Below, piece after piece: positions 18,634-27,439 of a DNA stretch of 64,000 nt (position 1 is its first letter; each line of letters begins with the position of its first letter). The position numbers and the translations under genes were made by a program. The notes below the pieces were generated by a model that was given only the letters and a program-made list of their open reading frames with translations, was not told where the DNA came from and did not search any database. Origin of the DNA: CAYILR01 sp964364175 (GTDB lineage Bacteria; Bdellovibrionota; UBA1018). The stretch covers positions 1-64,000 of the forward strand of contig CAYILR010000007.1 in the NCBI GenBank assembly GCA_964364175.1. Reading direction: 5' to 3'.

Positions 18634-18703
18634 AAACACTCAGTAAGATTGCTGCGTCGCTCAGCAACACCCTTTCGGTTTTTGCTATTTCAGCTCTACT
18701 CTC

Positions 18704-20224
18704 CTACTTGTCGGTAATGTTGTAGTACCGGCGGAAGAGTTCTTCGAGGGTCATCAATTCCCCTTTGTGCGCGATTTTTTCTCGACGGAAGAGGCCGGTT
18801 TCTTTTACGATGTCTTGGGCGGGTTTGATGATCACGGACTGGGTTGCCTTGAAGTTACTCATCCACTCAAGTTCTACGGTAACGTCTTTCTGGTTCTTTT
18901 CCTGGCTTTTAGGATAGGTTCTACTCAGTCTGAGTTTGATGTTTTTACATTTGAGAGAGGAAGTGCAAGGCTCAAAATACCAGTCTTGAGCGGAGGCTCC
19001 GAAACGAATGTTTTCGTACAAACTCACCTCGGCCCTCACTTCGACTTGATCGTTTGCAACAAGGAACGCAAAGTCTCTATTTCCTGAATCTAATTCCCCA
19101 TGAACTCCACCTTCACTAAGAAACACCGAAGCTGTAGCTTGAACTTTCCACCCCGTGCTTGAGCCAAAAAGCTGCACAGGTGTTTCAAAATCAATGCTCG
19201 CGCGAAGCCCGCCCTCTTTCGCCACTATTTCGTACTTTCCAAATTGTTGTCGACGGCTGGCTCTCGACTCCATTCCTAATCCCCAACGCAAACCCGAGCG
19301 GATTTTTACACCCGCAGGCAATCCTAGCTGAGAAGCGACTTGCTTGCCCTCATCAGCTGTAAGCAGCTGAAACTCGGACTCATCGTCCAGCTGGTCCAAA
19401 GCATCATGAGTGGGATATTCCATAGGCATCCTCGAACCACGCTCGCCGTAAACCAAAACTGCGCGAGGATAAAGATACCACGTCAAACAAAGCTTATCGT
19501 CCAACTCACGATTGAGCGCAAAAACATCGCCTTTGTACTCTTGCTCATAAGCCTGATTGGACGCGAATAGCATCCCCACTACCTCTTGAGTGCCAGCTGC
19601 ATTCGTCGCGCCTCCCTTGTCCATCGCAATTTTATATACTGCTTCATGAATCACGAGCGCCGCCTGATCGAGCGGGCTCATCAAACTGAAAAGACGTCCG
19701 CTGTACAAAACCTTGTCGCCACGACGGAGCGCAATCTGTGATCGAATGCACTCCGCAGGCAAATCGGCCTGAAAGTTGCCATCATCGATTTTGGCCACTC
19801 CAGGAGCCAAGATCCAATGATGCTCGGGAATTTCGTTGAGCAGCACCTCTTGGATGACGTCGCCCAAAGAATTCACTGCCGAGATCCGCCCAATCACTTC
19901 CTGAATGATCTCGTTTCGGGTCTGCTCGGGCTTGGGGGCAAACATCTCGCGTCTCAGTTTGGGTTGGTCGATCCCGACAGGCATTTCGGCCATCATCAGG
20001 TCGTACGAGCGTACTTTTTGGATTTTTGACAGATACTTTGGAGCAAAAAGCAGCTTGGAAAGTTCGGCGCCTGTGTTGCGCAGATCCGTCATAAGAGTGA
20101 GCACCGTATCGCTCGAATCAAAGCACACGGACGCGTTTCCCCCGCCACTGCTGCTGATGCCGGCCCATGCGTTCATTGAGAGGGCCAGGAGTCCGAGGCT
20201 GTATTTCATGGTTTTCATATTCAT
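18704..20224 (-). CDS. Secreted hypothetical protein with an HExxY-type helix
   Basis: About 506 aa with a signal peptide (MKYSLGLLALSMNAWAG) followed by a Gly/Ser stretch. The start is set at ATG 20224, where the signal peptide begins; the frame is open a further 18 codons upstream. I recognise no family with a known function. A helix reading AALVIHEAVYKIA (~210) has His-Glu in a hydrophobic context, reminiscent of a metalloprotease helix, but the second His is absent. The C-terminal half looks rich in beta strands. It is divergent from the TIGR02147 regulator and shares its A+T-rich control region. Confidence 0.65.
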   Translation of the reverse strand: MNMKTMKYSLGLLALSMNAWAGISSSGGGNASVCFDSSDTVLTLMTDLRNTGAELSKLLFAPKYLSKIQKVRSYDLMMAEMPVGIDQPKLRREMFAPKPEQTRNEIIQEVIGRISAVNSLGDVIQEVLLNEIPEHHWILAPGVAKIDDGNFQADLPAECIRSQIALRRGDKVLYSGRLFSLMSPLDQAALVIHEAVYKIAMDKGGATNAAGTQEVVGMLFASNQAYEQEYKGDVFALNRELDDKLCLTWYLYPRAVLVYGERGSRMPMEYPTHDALDQLDDESEFQLLTADEGKQVASQLGLPAGVKIRSGLRWGLGMESRASRRQQFGKYEIVAKEGGLRASIDFETPVQLFGSSTGWKVQATASVFLSEGGVHGELDSGNRDFAFLVANDQVEVRAEVSLYENIRFGASAQDWYFEPCTSSLKCKNIKLRLSRTYPKSQEKNQKDVTVELEWMSNFKATQSVIIKPAQDIVKETGLFRREKIAHKGELMTLEELFRRYYNITDK

Positions 20225-20319
20225 AATTTTTATTCTTTCGTTGTTTAACATACGTTTCTTTGGAAGGCAAAATACCAAAAGTTTGTGTATAAAATAGATT
20301 ATTTTTATAAATTAAGAGA

Positions 20320-20348
20320 TTTAAAATTTACATTTTGTAAATTTTAAA
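20320..20348. promoter_or_regulatory. 13-bp perfect palindrome between secreted-protein gene and regulator
   Basis: Arms at 20320-20332 and 20336-20348 (TTTAAAATTTACA and its complement) around TTT. It sits 21 bp before the ATG of the TIGR02147 regulator and ~95 bp from the divergent gene, where an operator for an autoregulating protein would be expected. An A+T-rich hairpin is the alternative. Confidence 0.55.
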
Positions 20349-20369
20349 GTACAAGCGCCTGAACTACCT

Positions 20370-21176
20370 ATGATTCACGTCACCGATTTTGATGACTACA
20401 AACACTACTTGCGTTCCAAGCTTCAGACCCTTCCCAAACGCGGGCGCGGGGCGAAGTCGGCTTGGGCTCAGGCCCTGGGTTGCCAAACCAGCTTCATCAC
20501 CCACGTCACGACGGGAACTGCGCATTTTAGTTTAGAGCAGGCCGAAAAACTCAACCCCCTGCTGGGGCATACCCCCGAAGAGGGTCACGCCTTTTTGCTT
20601 TTAGTGCAGGCCACGCGAGCAGGAACAGCGGCACTCCGAAAGTATTTTACGGATCAGCTGGAGACCCTCCGGCGCCAACGCAAAGTCGTGCGGGAACGAA
20701 TCGCCGTTCAGGCCACGATCACTCCGGATGTTCAATCGATGTACTATAGCGCCTGGTATTATGCCGGAATCCACATGGCGGTGGGACTCAAAAAATTCAA
20801 AAGCAAGGAAGACCTCGCTCGGTTCTTTGATTTATCTTTGGAGAAAGTCTCACAAGTGACCGATTTTCTGTCGCAGGCAGGCCTAATTCGCCCTAAAGGA
20901 TATTTTTTTGAACTCACCGAGCGACGCATTCATGTGGGCACCGACTCACCCTTGCTCTCCAAACATCACACCAACTGGCGGCTACAATCAATTCGAGCGC
21001 TAGAAAAAGACAAAAAAGAGAGCCTGCACTATTCGTCCGTGATTGGAATTTCTAACGCTGATGTTGAAAAAATGAAGGCGCTTCTTTTGGGAACATTGGA
21101 AAAATCGAGCGAGCTGGTTCGGGTTTCGAAAGAAGAAGACCTGCATGTGCTCAATTTGGATTTTTTTCGACTCTAA
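20370..21176 (+). CDS. TIGR02147/DUF4423 family putative transcriptional regulator
   Basis: A 268-aa protein of the TIGR02147 type, abundant in Bdellovibrio and Fibrobacter. The N-terminus shows the family opening, DFDDYKHYLRSKLQTLPKRGRGAKSAWAQALGCQTSFITHV, a helix-turn-helix-like stretch, then SLEQAEKLNPLLG. A second winged-helix-like region follows at ~155-185 (SKEDLARFFDLSLEKVSQVTDFLSQAGLI). The family is taken to bind DNA but is little characterised. A perfect 13-bp palindrome lies just upstream. Its stop overlaps by 4 bp the stop of the convergent small secreted-protein gene. Confidence 0.8.
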   Translation: MIHVTDFDDYKHYLRSKLQTLPKRGRGAKSAWAQALGCQTSFITHVTTGTAHFSLEQAEKLNPLLGHTPEEGHAFLLLVQATRAGTAALRKYFTDQLETLRRQRKVVRERIAVQATITPDVQSMYYSAWYYAGIHMAVGLKKFKSKEDLARFFDLSLEKVSQVTDFLSQAGLIRPKGYFFELTERRIHVGTDSPLLSKHHTNWRLQSIRALEKDKKESLHYSSVIGISNADVEKMKALLLGTLEKSSELVRVSKEEDLHVLNLDFFRL

Positions 21177-21571
21177 TAGGCCACAATCAGCTGCGCAATA
21201 TCTCGATCAGAAACTGCGGCGTTACCTGCCCGCGATCGAACGTCGTCGATGATTTCTTGCAAAACGGGAGTCATCTCTTCGCCTAAAAGGAAACCGGCGG
21301 CATCCTCGTGAATCATTTTTCCGTTTAATTTGTAAGAATCCACAGTCTCGGATAACGCCAACGAGCTAAGTCCTACGGCTGCGGCCAAGTAAGCCTCGGG
21401 TGCCGCTCCCACGATGGCCACCCAACTCGTGGCTCCCATCAAAAGTCCAACACCCACGAGCATCGTAGTCCCAGCTGCAAATCCGGACACTTCGTGCTCT
21501 GCACGCGCAACTGGATTCAACGAGATTGCCAAAAGTAAAACGACTGCAAGAGATGATAAGATCTTTTTCAC
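21173..21571 (-). CDS. Small exported protein, paralogue of the protein at 40298-40717
   Basis: A 132-aa protein with a clear signal peptide (KILSSLAVVLLLAISLNPVARA). One or two hydrophobic Gly/Ala-rich segments follow (TTMLVGVGLLMGATSWVAIVGAAP; YLAAAVGLSSLAL). The C-terminal part shares a pattern with the protein at 40298-40717: SYKxN, then ED-A-x(2)-(F/Y)LLGxEMT, then a helix ending in (D/T)RD(I/L)A. The two therefore form a family, with unknown function and probably in the cell envelope. Start ATG 21571. Confidence 0.7.
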   Translation of the reverse strand: MKKILSSLAVVLLLAISLNPVARAEHEVSGFAAGTTMLVGVGLLMGATSWVAIVGAAPEAYLAAAVGLSSLALSETVDSYKLNGKMIHEDAAGFLLGEEMTPVLQEIIDDVRSRAGNAAVSDRDIAQLIVAY

Positions 21572-21628
21572 GATGTGCTTATATCAAAACCCATCACGAA
21601 ACAGAAACTATTTATTACACTGCTGTTG

Positions 21629-23488
21629 TTACACTGATATTGTTTGATTATGAGTAGGTTTCCGGCGCATCAAAGCCACCAGGCCCACATAAAGCGCCTG
21701 AAGGGCCACGCCGCTGAAAACCCAAATTTGCCCGCCGCTCGAAAATCCGTAGGAGTGCAACCCAGCTCCGAGCACGAAGTTCACGCCATACCAGGCCATC
21801 ACCACGAGCGAGAAGCTCAACACCGTCCAGGCCGCAAAACCAAACTGCCCCACCCATCCGATATAGCGAGCGTGCAACATCGCCACATAGCCCAGGAGCG
21901 CGATCAAAGCCCAGGTTTCCTTCGGATCCCATCCCCAGAACCGACCCCAAGAATAGTCCGCCCAAACTCCACCCAAAATCGTTCCAGCAGCCAGCAAAAC
22001 CACTCCAAATTGAATGGCTCGATAAGCCAGCTGATTCAAACTCGTGATTCGAGCCGCCATCCCTGAACCTTGTCGGCGCAAGTACTGAAACAAAACCACA
22101 TTGGCAATTCCCAGGCTCAACGCAAAGGCCGCATAACCCAGAGTAATGGTGAGCACATGAATCGTCAGCCAGTAATTGCTTCGCAACACAGGGACCAGCG
22201 GATGAAGTCCCGGATCCATCATTGCAGGCGCCGCATCCGCCGCGATCAAACCCAAAGTGGCAAGCACGCAAGCCACAGGCAAAATGATTTTCTGCCGTTG
22301 AAAACCATAGATGATGGCAGCAAAAACAACGACTCCAATACTCACCCAGATGATCGACTCATACATGTTTGAGACCGGTGGACGTCCTGCAATCAAACAT
22401 CGCAACGCAATCCCACTCGCATGAGCCACAAACGCAGAGGTCATCGACCACTGCCCTAGCTTCTGCGGCAACCACCCGGGAACCCAGGCAATCAAAGCTG
22501 CCACCAGATACAAAATCCAAGCCCAATAAAACAATCTCAGGTGATTGTAGAGGTACTCGCCCCAAAGCTTGCGCTCTTGAGAATCCTTCCAACCCGGCAC
22601 ACTGCCTGCAATCGAAGTCCGAATCAAAACAGCAGAACGATCGAACGCTCCAGAATCCGCCATCTGATAAGTGGAAAGCAATTCGCGGAACTGCTCACGA
22701 ATCAGCGCTTGATCGCGAGTTTCTGGTTTCTCTTTGAGTACGGATGACCAAGCTGCCTGGGGATCCGCACCTGGAATAATCAACCACCCGCGGCCAGAAA
22801 CAATATTTCTAAACGCCATCAGGCGATCCAAAATCCGCTTCATCTCTTCGTCCTGAGGCGTTTCTTTCTGCCCCTTCATCTGGCCTTTGGGATCTTGAAC
22901 TTGCGACGGCTGCCCACTCAGGCCTTCTGCATACTGTGACAGGTAAGATTTTTGAAATAATTCTTGTGGAGAGAAAAGCGAACGTTCCTCATCCAAACCT
23001 AATTGCCGCCGAACATCTTTGCGCGAAACACGAACAAACTTTTTTTGCTCCCATGAGGACGGCTCCATGATCCAGGAAAACAACAGATCCACAGGATCCC
23101 ACGATTCAAACGAACGGCTCCCTGTGATCAAAAGAATATTCTCTCGCGCATAGGTATCCAGGGGCTTGATCCGTCCACTGCTCTGAAGGGGAATCATCCC
23201 TGCTTCTTTGAATGACCAGTTTTTTCTCACCGGCTCCTGCACACTCGGCTCTGCAGCTTGCACTGACGGAATCACTTGAGCCAGGAGCAAACTAAAAAAA
23301 ACTCCAGTTGTCGCAAGCGACGAAACTTTTTGATTGGCGCTCATTAGACTTCCACCGTAACTCAGGGCGTAGCGAGGAAGGCAAAATGGCTGAAAGGACA
23401 AGGAAAACGAACAAAAAAATACGAAAATGTACCCTCTGAGGTACATTGAGTTTTTTTTTGTGAAGTTTGACGCCGTAATTTCAGTCAT
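21629..23488 (-). CDS. ccsA: Cytochrome c biogenesis protein CcsA (system II)
   Basis: The heme-handling half of the system II cytochrome c synthetase in the inner membrane. The C-terminal ~300 residues are a multi-span CcsA domain with the tryptophan-rich WWD motif WGRFWGWDPKETW (~510), flanked by conserved His-bearing segments (NYWLTIHVLTITLGY; HARYIGWVG). The N-terminal ~300 residues form a large extracytoplasmic region (KEAGMIPLQSSGRIKPLDTYAREN...), as in long CcsA variants of delta-type proteobacteria. The start at 23488 has GGAGG 4 nt upstream and overlaps the resB stop by 8 nt. An internal ATG at 23344, also with a GGAAG site and opening onto a signal-peptide-like segment, is an alternative start. 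Confidence 0.88.
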   Translation of the reverse strand: MTEITASNFTKKNSMYLRGYIFVFFCSFSLSFQPFCLPRYALSYGGSLMSANQKVSSLATTGVFFSLLLAQVIPSVQAAEPSVQEPVRKNWSFKEAGMIPLQSSGRIKPLDTYARENILLITGSRSFESWDPVDLLFSWIMEPSSWEQKKFVRVSRKDVRRQLGLDEERSLFSPQELFQKSYLSQYAEGLSGQPSQVQDPKGQMKGQKETPQDEEMKRILDRLMAFRNIVSGRGWLIIPGADPQAAWSSVLKEKPETRDQALIREQFRELLSTYQMADSGAFDRSAVLIRTSIAGSVPGWKDSQERKLWGEYLYNHLRLFYWAWILYLVAALIAWVPGWLPQKLGQWSMTSAFVAHASGIALRCLIAGRPPVSNMYESIIWVSIGVVVFAAIIYGFQRQKIILPVACVLATLGLIAADAAPAMMDPGLHPLVPVLRSNYWLTIHVLTITLGYAAFALSLGIANVVLFQYLRRQGSGMAARITSLNQLAYRAIQFGVVLLAAGTILGGVWADYSWGRFWGWDPKETWALIALLGYVAMLHARYIGWVGQFGFAAWTVLSFSLVVMAWYGVNFVLGAGLHSYGFSSGGQIWVFSGVALQALYVGLVALMRRKPTHNQTISV

Positions 23489-24887
23489 TTTGCCTCCGCA
23501 GTAGCCCTGGGTTATGGTGGAAGTCTATGGCACCTCCGCCGACTCTTTTCCTCCATCGCGTGACAAAAAGCCAGATGATCCCAGACACCAAGAAAATCGA
23601 ACCCATGTATTTGAGCCAACGGCCCGGATCACGATTCACCGAAAATATCGATACGGTGGGACGCGGCTGAGCTTCTTCGTAGCTCGCTTGATAGAACGTA
23701 ATTCCCGAATGATGCAAAGGTTCATTCATACTGATCAGCACCGATTGGCTTGCTGCTTGGGGATTCCTCTCGTCCTGAACACTCACAGTGGATGCATATT
23801 CTTTGGGCGAAAATGTTCCCGGATAGCGTTCGATATCAAATTTGTGCAGCTTGACGGCGAACGGGAGCGACACTCGGCGAGGGTAATACCCAATTCTGAT
23901 TTGACGTCCCATCTGCTGCAACGTCGCTCTCTCTCCCAGCCCCAACCAAACGTCCGATCCATCTCCCGTTTTTCCTGTGGTCAGATGAATTGCAGAAAGC
24001 GGAGCTTGTTGGCCGTATTGAACTCGGGCATCTCGATATTGAACTCGCGAAGTCGTGAATGACTTCCATTCCAAAACTTTGAGTTCAACTCCGCCCTTCC
24101 ATTTTCTTCCCATCTCGACCGAATAACCGCCGCCTTTTTTCGGAAAAAACGCTGCCCACGGTTGTCCTTCCAACTCCTTCTTCAGGGTTTTCGGCACTTC
24201 GAGTGCATTGCGAAACAACATCAATCGCGCAGGACCCGCCTGAATCGTATTCCAACCCGGATCACCCCCCCAAAGCTGGAACTCTTGCCGAATTTTCATC
24301 GGCCCACCGGCTAATTGAACTTTGATCCAAGGTGCGGCACCCGGAGTTCCAGCGGGAACTTCAGGAAATGAAAAATCCGCTTCCGCATGGGACAAAAACT
24401 GGTCTGCGGTGATTCCATATTGAGCCACTTGAATCGGGTTGAAACCAACCCCAGGCGGAATCCACTTCACTGGTACAGCCTGAAGAGCGTCGCTTTCTGA
24501 AAACACGAGTTGAGCTTCGTCCATCTCCACGACGTTTGCAGTCTCGCCTTCTTCAATTCGCAAGGTTCCATCCAACCCGCGCCGATCCGTCACCCAAGAC
24601 CCAGTCAAAAGAGACAAAATCCCGATGTGAGCCAAAAGAAAAGCCGCGTGATGTTTTTTCCAAGGGAATCGGCTCATCATGACACAGAAAATATTGATCC
24701 CGAGCGCTGCAAGGATCATGCGGAACCAAAACGCTCGATAGACCCAGTACCGCGCAGTTGCGGTATCATATTGAGATTCAAGCACCGTCCCCACCATCGA
24801 CGCAAACGCCAAACTCAGAATCACCGTCACCGCAAACTGAAGTGAGCAAAAAAATTTCCAGATTTTTAGAACTACCGTTTTAATCAC
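23481..24887 (-). CDS. resB: Cytochrome c biogenesis protein ResB (Ccs1)
   Basis: Partner of CcsA in system II cytochrome c maturation. The 468-aa protein has the ResB layout: an N-terminal pair of membrane segments (LQFAVTVILSLAFASMVGTVLES ... FWFRMILAALGINIFCVMMSRFPWKKHH), a third at ~83-100, a long extracytoplasmic domain and a last membrane segment near the C-terminus (KYMGSIFLVSGIIWLFVTRW). A conserved-type His lies in LHHSGITFYQASY. It overlaps ccsA by 8 nt, indicating translational coupling. Confidence 0.88.
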   Translation of the reverse strand: MIKTVVLKIWKFFCSLQFAVTVILSLAFASMVGTVLESQYDTATARYWVYRAFWFRMILAALGINIFCVMMSRFPWKKHHAAFLLAHIGILSLLTGSWVTDRRGLDGTLRIEEGETANVVEMDEAQLVFSESDALQAVPVKWIPPGVGFNPIQVAQYGITADQFLSHAEADFSFPEVPAGTPGAAPWIKVQLAGGPMKIRQEFQLWGGDPGWNTIQAGPARLMLFRNALEVPKTLKKELEGQPWAAFFPKKGGGYSVEMGRKWKGGVELKVLEWKSFTTSRVQYRDARVQYGQQAPLSAIHLTTGKTGDGSDVWLGLGERATLQQMGRQIRIGYYPRRVSLPFAVKLHKFDIERYPGTFSPKEYASTVSVQDERNPQAASQSVLISMNEPLHHSGITFYQASYEEAQPRPTVSIFSVNRDPGRWLKYMGSIFLVSGIIWLFVTRWRKRVGGGAIDFHHNPGLLRRQND

Positions 24888-24897
24888 AAGAACTTCT

Positions 24898-25494
24898 TTA
24901 ATGGCGTTTTTGAAAACCTAACCCAATCGTTTTGCCTTGATCTGCCATTGGCTCTCCCATTTGTGCGAGGGGAATTCCAGCCAGAGCCAAGACTTCCTTC
25001 TGAACAAATCGCTCTTTGTCCAGCAAATCATGAGGAACTCGAGCTACTTCTTTTTTTTCATCAAAAATCCTGTCGTAATCCCCTTTACGAAAAAATCCAG
25101 CATTTCTTCCCACAGCGAGGCGTGCTTGCTTGCGCAGCTTTTTGGAATAAAACCAACCCTGTCTCTGACCGGGACCCGTGAAATCGACCAGCAGATCTAT
25201 GTGATCTGGCGCTACACGACCAATGGCTGATCCTGATGTATTTTGAAAGAAAACCTCACTGCCCGGATACGCAAACTGCGCTTTGCGCTTCAATGCAGGA
25301 ACGTCATAAACCATCCCACGCGCTGACAACACAATCAGGATAGTTTTGACTCCGGTGATCCGGTTGCTTTTCACTCGCTCCTGGTCTTCGAGAAGATGGA
25401 GAAATGCTTGTGACTCTTGATCTAATGTTGTTTTAATAGCTGCTGTTTTAATAGCTGTCGCTTCGAGAGCAGGGTTCCCAGTAGGATTGTTCAT
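24898..25494 (-). CDS. Hypothetical protein, weak glycosyltransferase-9-like N-domain pattern
   Basis: Not confidently recognised; 198 aa when started at ATG 25494, which removes an overlap with the upstream gene (frame open to 25536). The central part (KTILIVLSARGMVYDVPALKRKAQFAYPG; DLLVDFTGPGQRQGWFYSKKLRKQARLAVGR) has the strand-helix rhythm of a heptosyltransferase N-terminal domain, but the protein is too short for a full two-domain enzyme. An internal direct repeat at about 25434-25462 gives AIKTAAIKT. It lies 10 bp before resB on the same strand. Confidence 0.55.
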   Translation of the reverse strand: MNNPTGNPALEATAIKTAAIKTTLDQESQAFLHLLEDQERVKSNRITGVKTILIVLSARGMVYDVPALKRKAQFAYPGSEVFFQNTSGSAIGRVAPDHIDLLVDFTGPGQRQGWFYSKKLRKQARLAVGRNAGFFRKGDYDRIFDEKKEVARVPHDLLDKERFVQKEVLALAGIPLAQMGEPMADQGKTIGLGFQKRH

Positions 25495-25504
25495 GCGACC
25501 GAGT

Positions 25505-26674
25505 CTATGCCTTCTTTGTGCCCGAATAAAGTTCAAACTTCAGCCATCGGCACTCCAAAGCACCGTTGAACGCGACCATCCTACGCGCCGCACGCAATCC
25601 AATCGAGTGCGCATGCTCAGGCTGTGCGCAAAGAATATAAGCCTCCCAGCCCGCAAATTTCTTTTTCAGAGTATCTCCCAGCTGCTCATATAAAGCTTTT
25701 AGCTCTTCAATTTCGCCCAGTCGCTCGCCATACGGTGGATTCACCACCAGAACTCCCGTGGGGGCCGGACACGCAACATCACCCAAAGAACATCTGGAAA
25801 CTTTCACCCATTCACTGAGCCCGGCTTTTTCAATGTTCCGACGTGCTCCCTGGAGAGCTCTCGAATCCTGATCAGACCCGGTGATCTGAGGTAATTTTTT
25901 GAAATCGCGAATCACAACCGCTTCAGCTTCTTCTTTTAAACGCTTCCAAAGTTTTTCGTCGTGCTGAATCCATCCCTGAAATCCAAATCGTCTGCGAGAC
26001 AATCCTGGCGCTCGTTTTTGAGCAATCCAAGCAGCTTCAATGAGAAGCGTCCCTGACCCACACATCGGATCAAAAAGTGCTTCGACCTTCTGGCAACGCT
26101 GATCCCACTCCGCCATGAGCAGCAACCCTGCTGCCAGGTTTTCTTTCAAAGGGGCAGACATTCCTTCTTCACGATAACCCCGCCGATGCAATCCTCCACC
26201 CGAGAGATCAATACTAACTGAGACTTGTCCATTGTGAATGTGAACGTGAATTCGAAAATCAGATCCTACAGTATCCACCGAAGGTCGCTTGCCCTCGCGA
26301 GCCTGAAACTGATCGACGATCGCGTCTTTACTTTTGAGTGCGGCAAAATGAGTGTGTTGCAACTCTGGAGTCCCCACCGATGTAACATCAATCGCGAATG
26401 TCGCATCTGATTTGAAATGCTCAAACCAACGAATGCTGCGGATTCCACCATAGAGCTGTTTGGGATCGGCAGCGGGGAATTCCCCAATCGGATACAAAAT
26501 CCGGCTCGCCACGCGCGACCAGAGACAAGCACGATACGCAGTTTCGAGAGTGCCCTCGAATTCCACACCCGCACGTTGGGCTTTGACATTCGATGCACCG
26601 ATTTCTTTGAGTTCCTTCGCAAGAACTTCCTCTAGGCCTTTGGCGGTGGGAGCGAAAAACAAGATGGACTTCAT
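25505..26674 (-). CDS. rlmL: RlmL-type 23S rRNA guanine-N2 methyltransferase
   Basis: Methylates a guanine of 23S rRNA. The 389-aa protein has an N-terminal THUMP-like region (GLEEVLAKELKEIGASNVKAQRAGVEFEG) and a SAM-dependent domain with motif I FDPMCGSGTLLIEAA (~195-209), an acidic motif after strand 2 (TGSDQDSRAL), and the catalytic VVNPPYGERLG. It matches the N-terminal methyltransferase of E. coli RlmL; the second (RlmK) domain is absent, as in many bacteria. The start is ATG 26674, where the family N-terminus MKSILFFAPTAKG begins. It is divergent from the CHAP gene over only ~30 bp. Confidence 0.85.
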   Translation of the reverse strand: MKSILFFAPTAKGLEEVLAKELKEIGASNVKAQRAGVEFEGTLETAYRACLWSRVASRILYPIGEFPAADPKQLYGGIRSIRWFEHFKSDATFAIDVTSVGTPELQHTHFAALKSKDAIVDQFQAREGKRPSVDTVGSDFRIHVHIHNGQVSVSIDLSGGGLHRRGYREEGMSAPLKENLAAGLLLMAEWDQRCQKVEALFDPMCGSGTLLIEAAWIAQKRAPGLSRRRFGFQGWIQHDEKLWKRLKEEAEAVVIRDFKKLPQITGSDQDSRALQGARRNIEKAGLSEWVKVSRCSLGDVACPAPTGVLVVNPPYGERLGEIEELKALYEQLGDTLKKKFAGWEAYILCAQPEHAHSIGLRAARRMVAFNGALECRWLKFELYSGTKKA

Positions 26675-26704
26675 TACGATGTTTTGTAACCTTTTGTAAT
26701 AAAC

Positions 26705-27439
26705 ATGAAAAGTCAATATACTAGAAAAACACTTTTTCCACTCCTCTGCCTCGCCTCCGCTCTCATCTCCGTCTCGAGTTCGGCAATCGACCTTTGTCCA
26801 AACTGCCCTCCCTGTGGCGTCGAATTAGGCAATTTCGAAGGCATCCCGATTCGCTCAAACGGAATGTACACGGGAACTGCTTATAATTGCCAAGCAGGAG
26901 CAGATTATCAGTGTGTTTACTTTGCGGTGACGTACTTCCAAACCAAGTTTGGATTTGCTTGGCCAGTCAAAGCTGCCGCCGACTTATTCGATTACCCTCC
27001 TGCAGACAAAACCGTCGCTATATTCAACGACGGTTCAGGTGCACCTCCACGAGTGGGGGATATGTTGGTTTGGAGAAACAGCAAATACGGTCACGTTGCA
27101 ATTATTTCTGCCGTAGGACCCGACTACGTCGAAGTCGCTGAGCAAAATACGCGAACAGGAGCATTTTTTCGTTTTAGCTTCGATGGAAAAACAATCAAAG
27201 ATACTCCGCCACGCGGCGCACCCTTCGGCTGGATTCATGCCAATAACAATGATCCGATTACGCACCTACCGGCTTTCGACCGCATGGCCGCTGAACGCGA
27301 AAGAGCATTTAAAAAAAGCCAAGCAGAGAAAAATTCCTGCAACGAAGACAGCCCATTTATCAAGAGTCCGAATATCGATTTTTTTATCGACCAGACCGAA
27401 AAAATTCTACCTTGGATCAGTCCTAGCCCAAGCTTCTAA
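26705..27439 (+). CDS. Secreted CHAP-domain cysteine peptidase/amidase
   Basis: A 244-aa exported protein with a signal peptide (LFPLLCLASALISVSSSA), probably cutting peptidoglycan cross-links or stems in the periplasm or outside. The CHAP core is visible: the nucleophile Cys in GADYQCVYFAVTYF (~70), His in KYGHVAIISAV (~140), and EVAEQNT as the polar third site. A Cys-rich stretch (LCPNCPPCGVE) follows the signal peptide. The C-terminus is charged. It converges on the M19 dipeptidase gene with a 33-bp overlap. Confidence 0.82.
   Translation: MKSQYTRKTLFPLLCLASALISVSSSAIDLCPNCPPCGVELGNFEGIPIRSNGMYTGTAYNCQAGADYQCVYFAVTYFQTKFGFAWPVKAAADLFDYPPADKTVAIFNDGSGAPPRVGDMLVWRNSKYGHVAIISAVGPDYVEVAEQNTRTGAFFRFSFDGKTIKDTPPRGAPFGWIHANNNDPITHLPAFDRMAAERERAFKKSQAEKNSCNEDSPFIKSPNIDFFIDQTEKILPWISPSPSF

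Noticed and set aside
25434..25462. Short direct repeat (GTTTTAATAGCTG twice) as a possible mobile or regulatory repeat
   Set aside because: Only a two-copy duplication inside one gene, giving AIKTAAIKT; no other copies seen.
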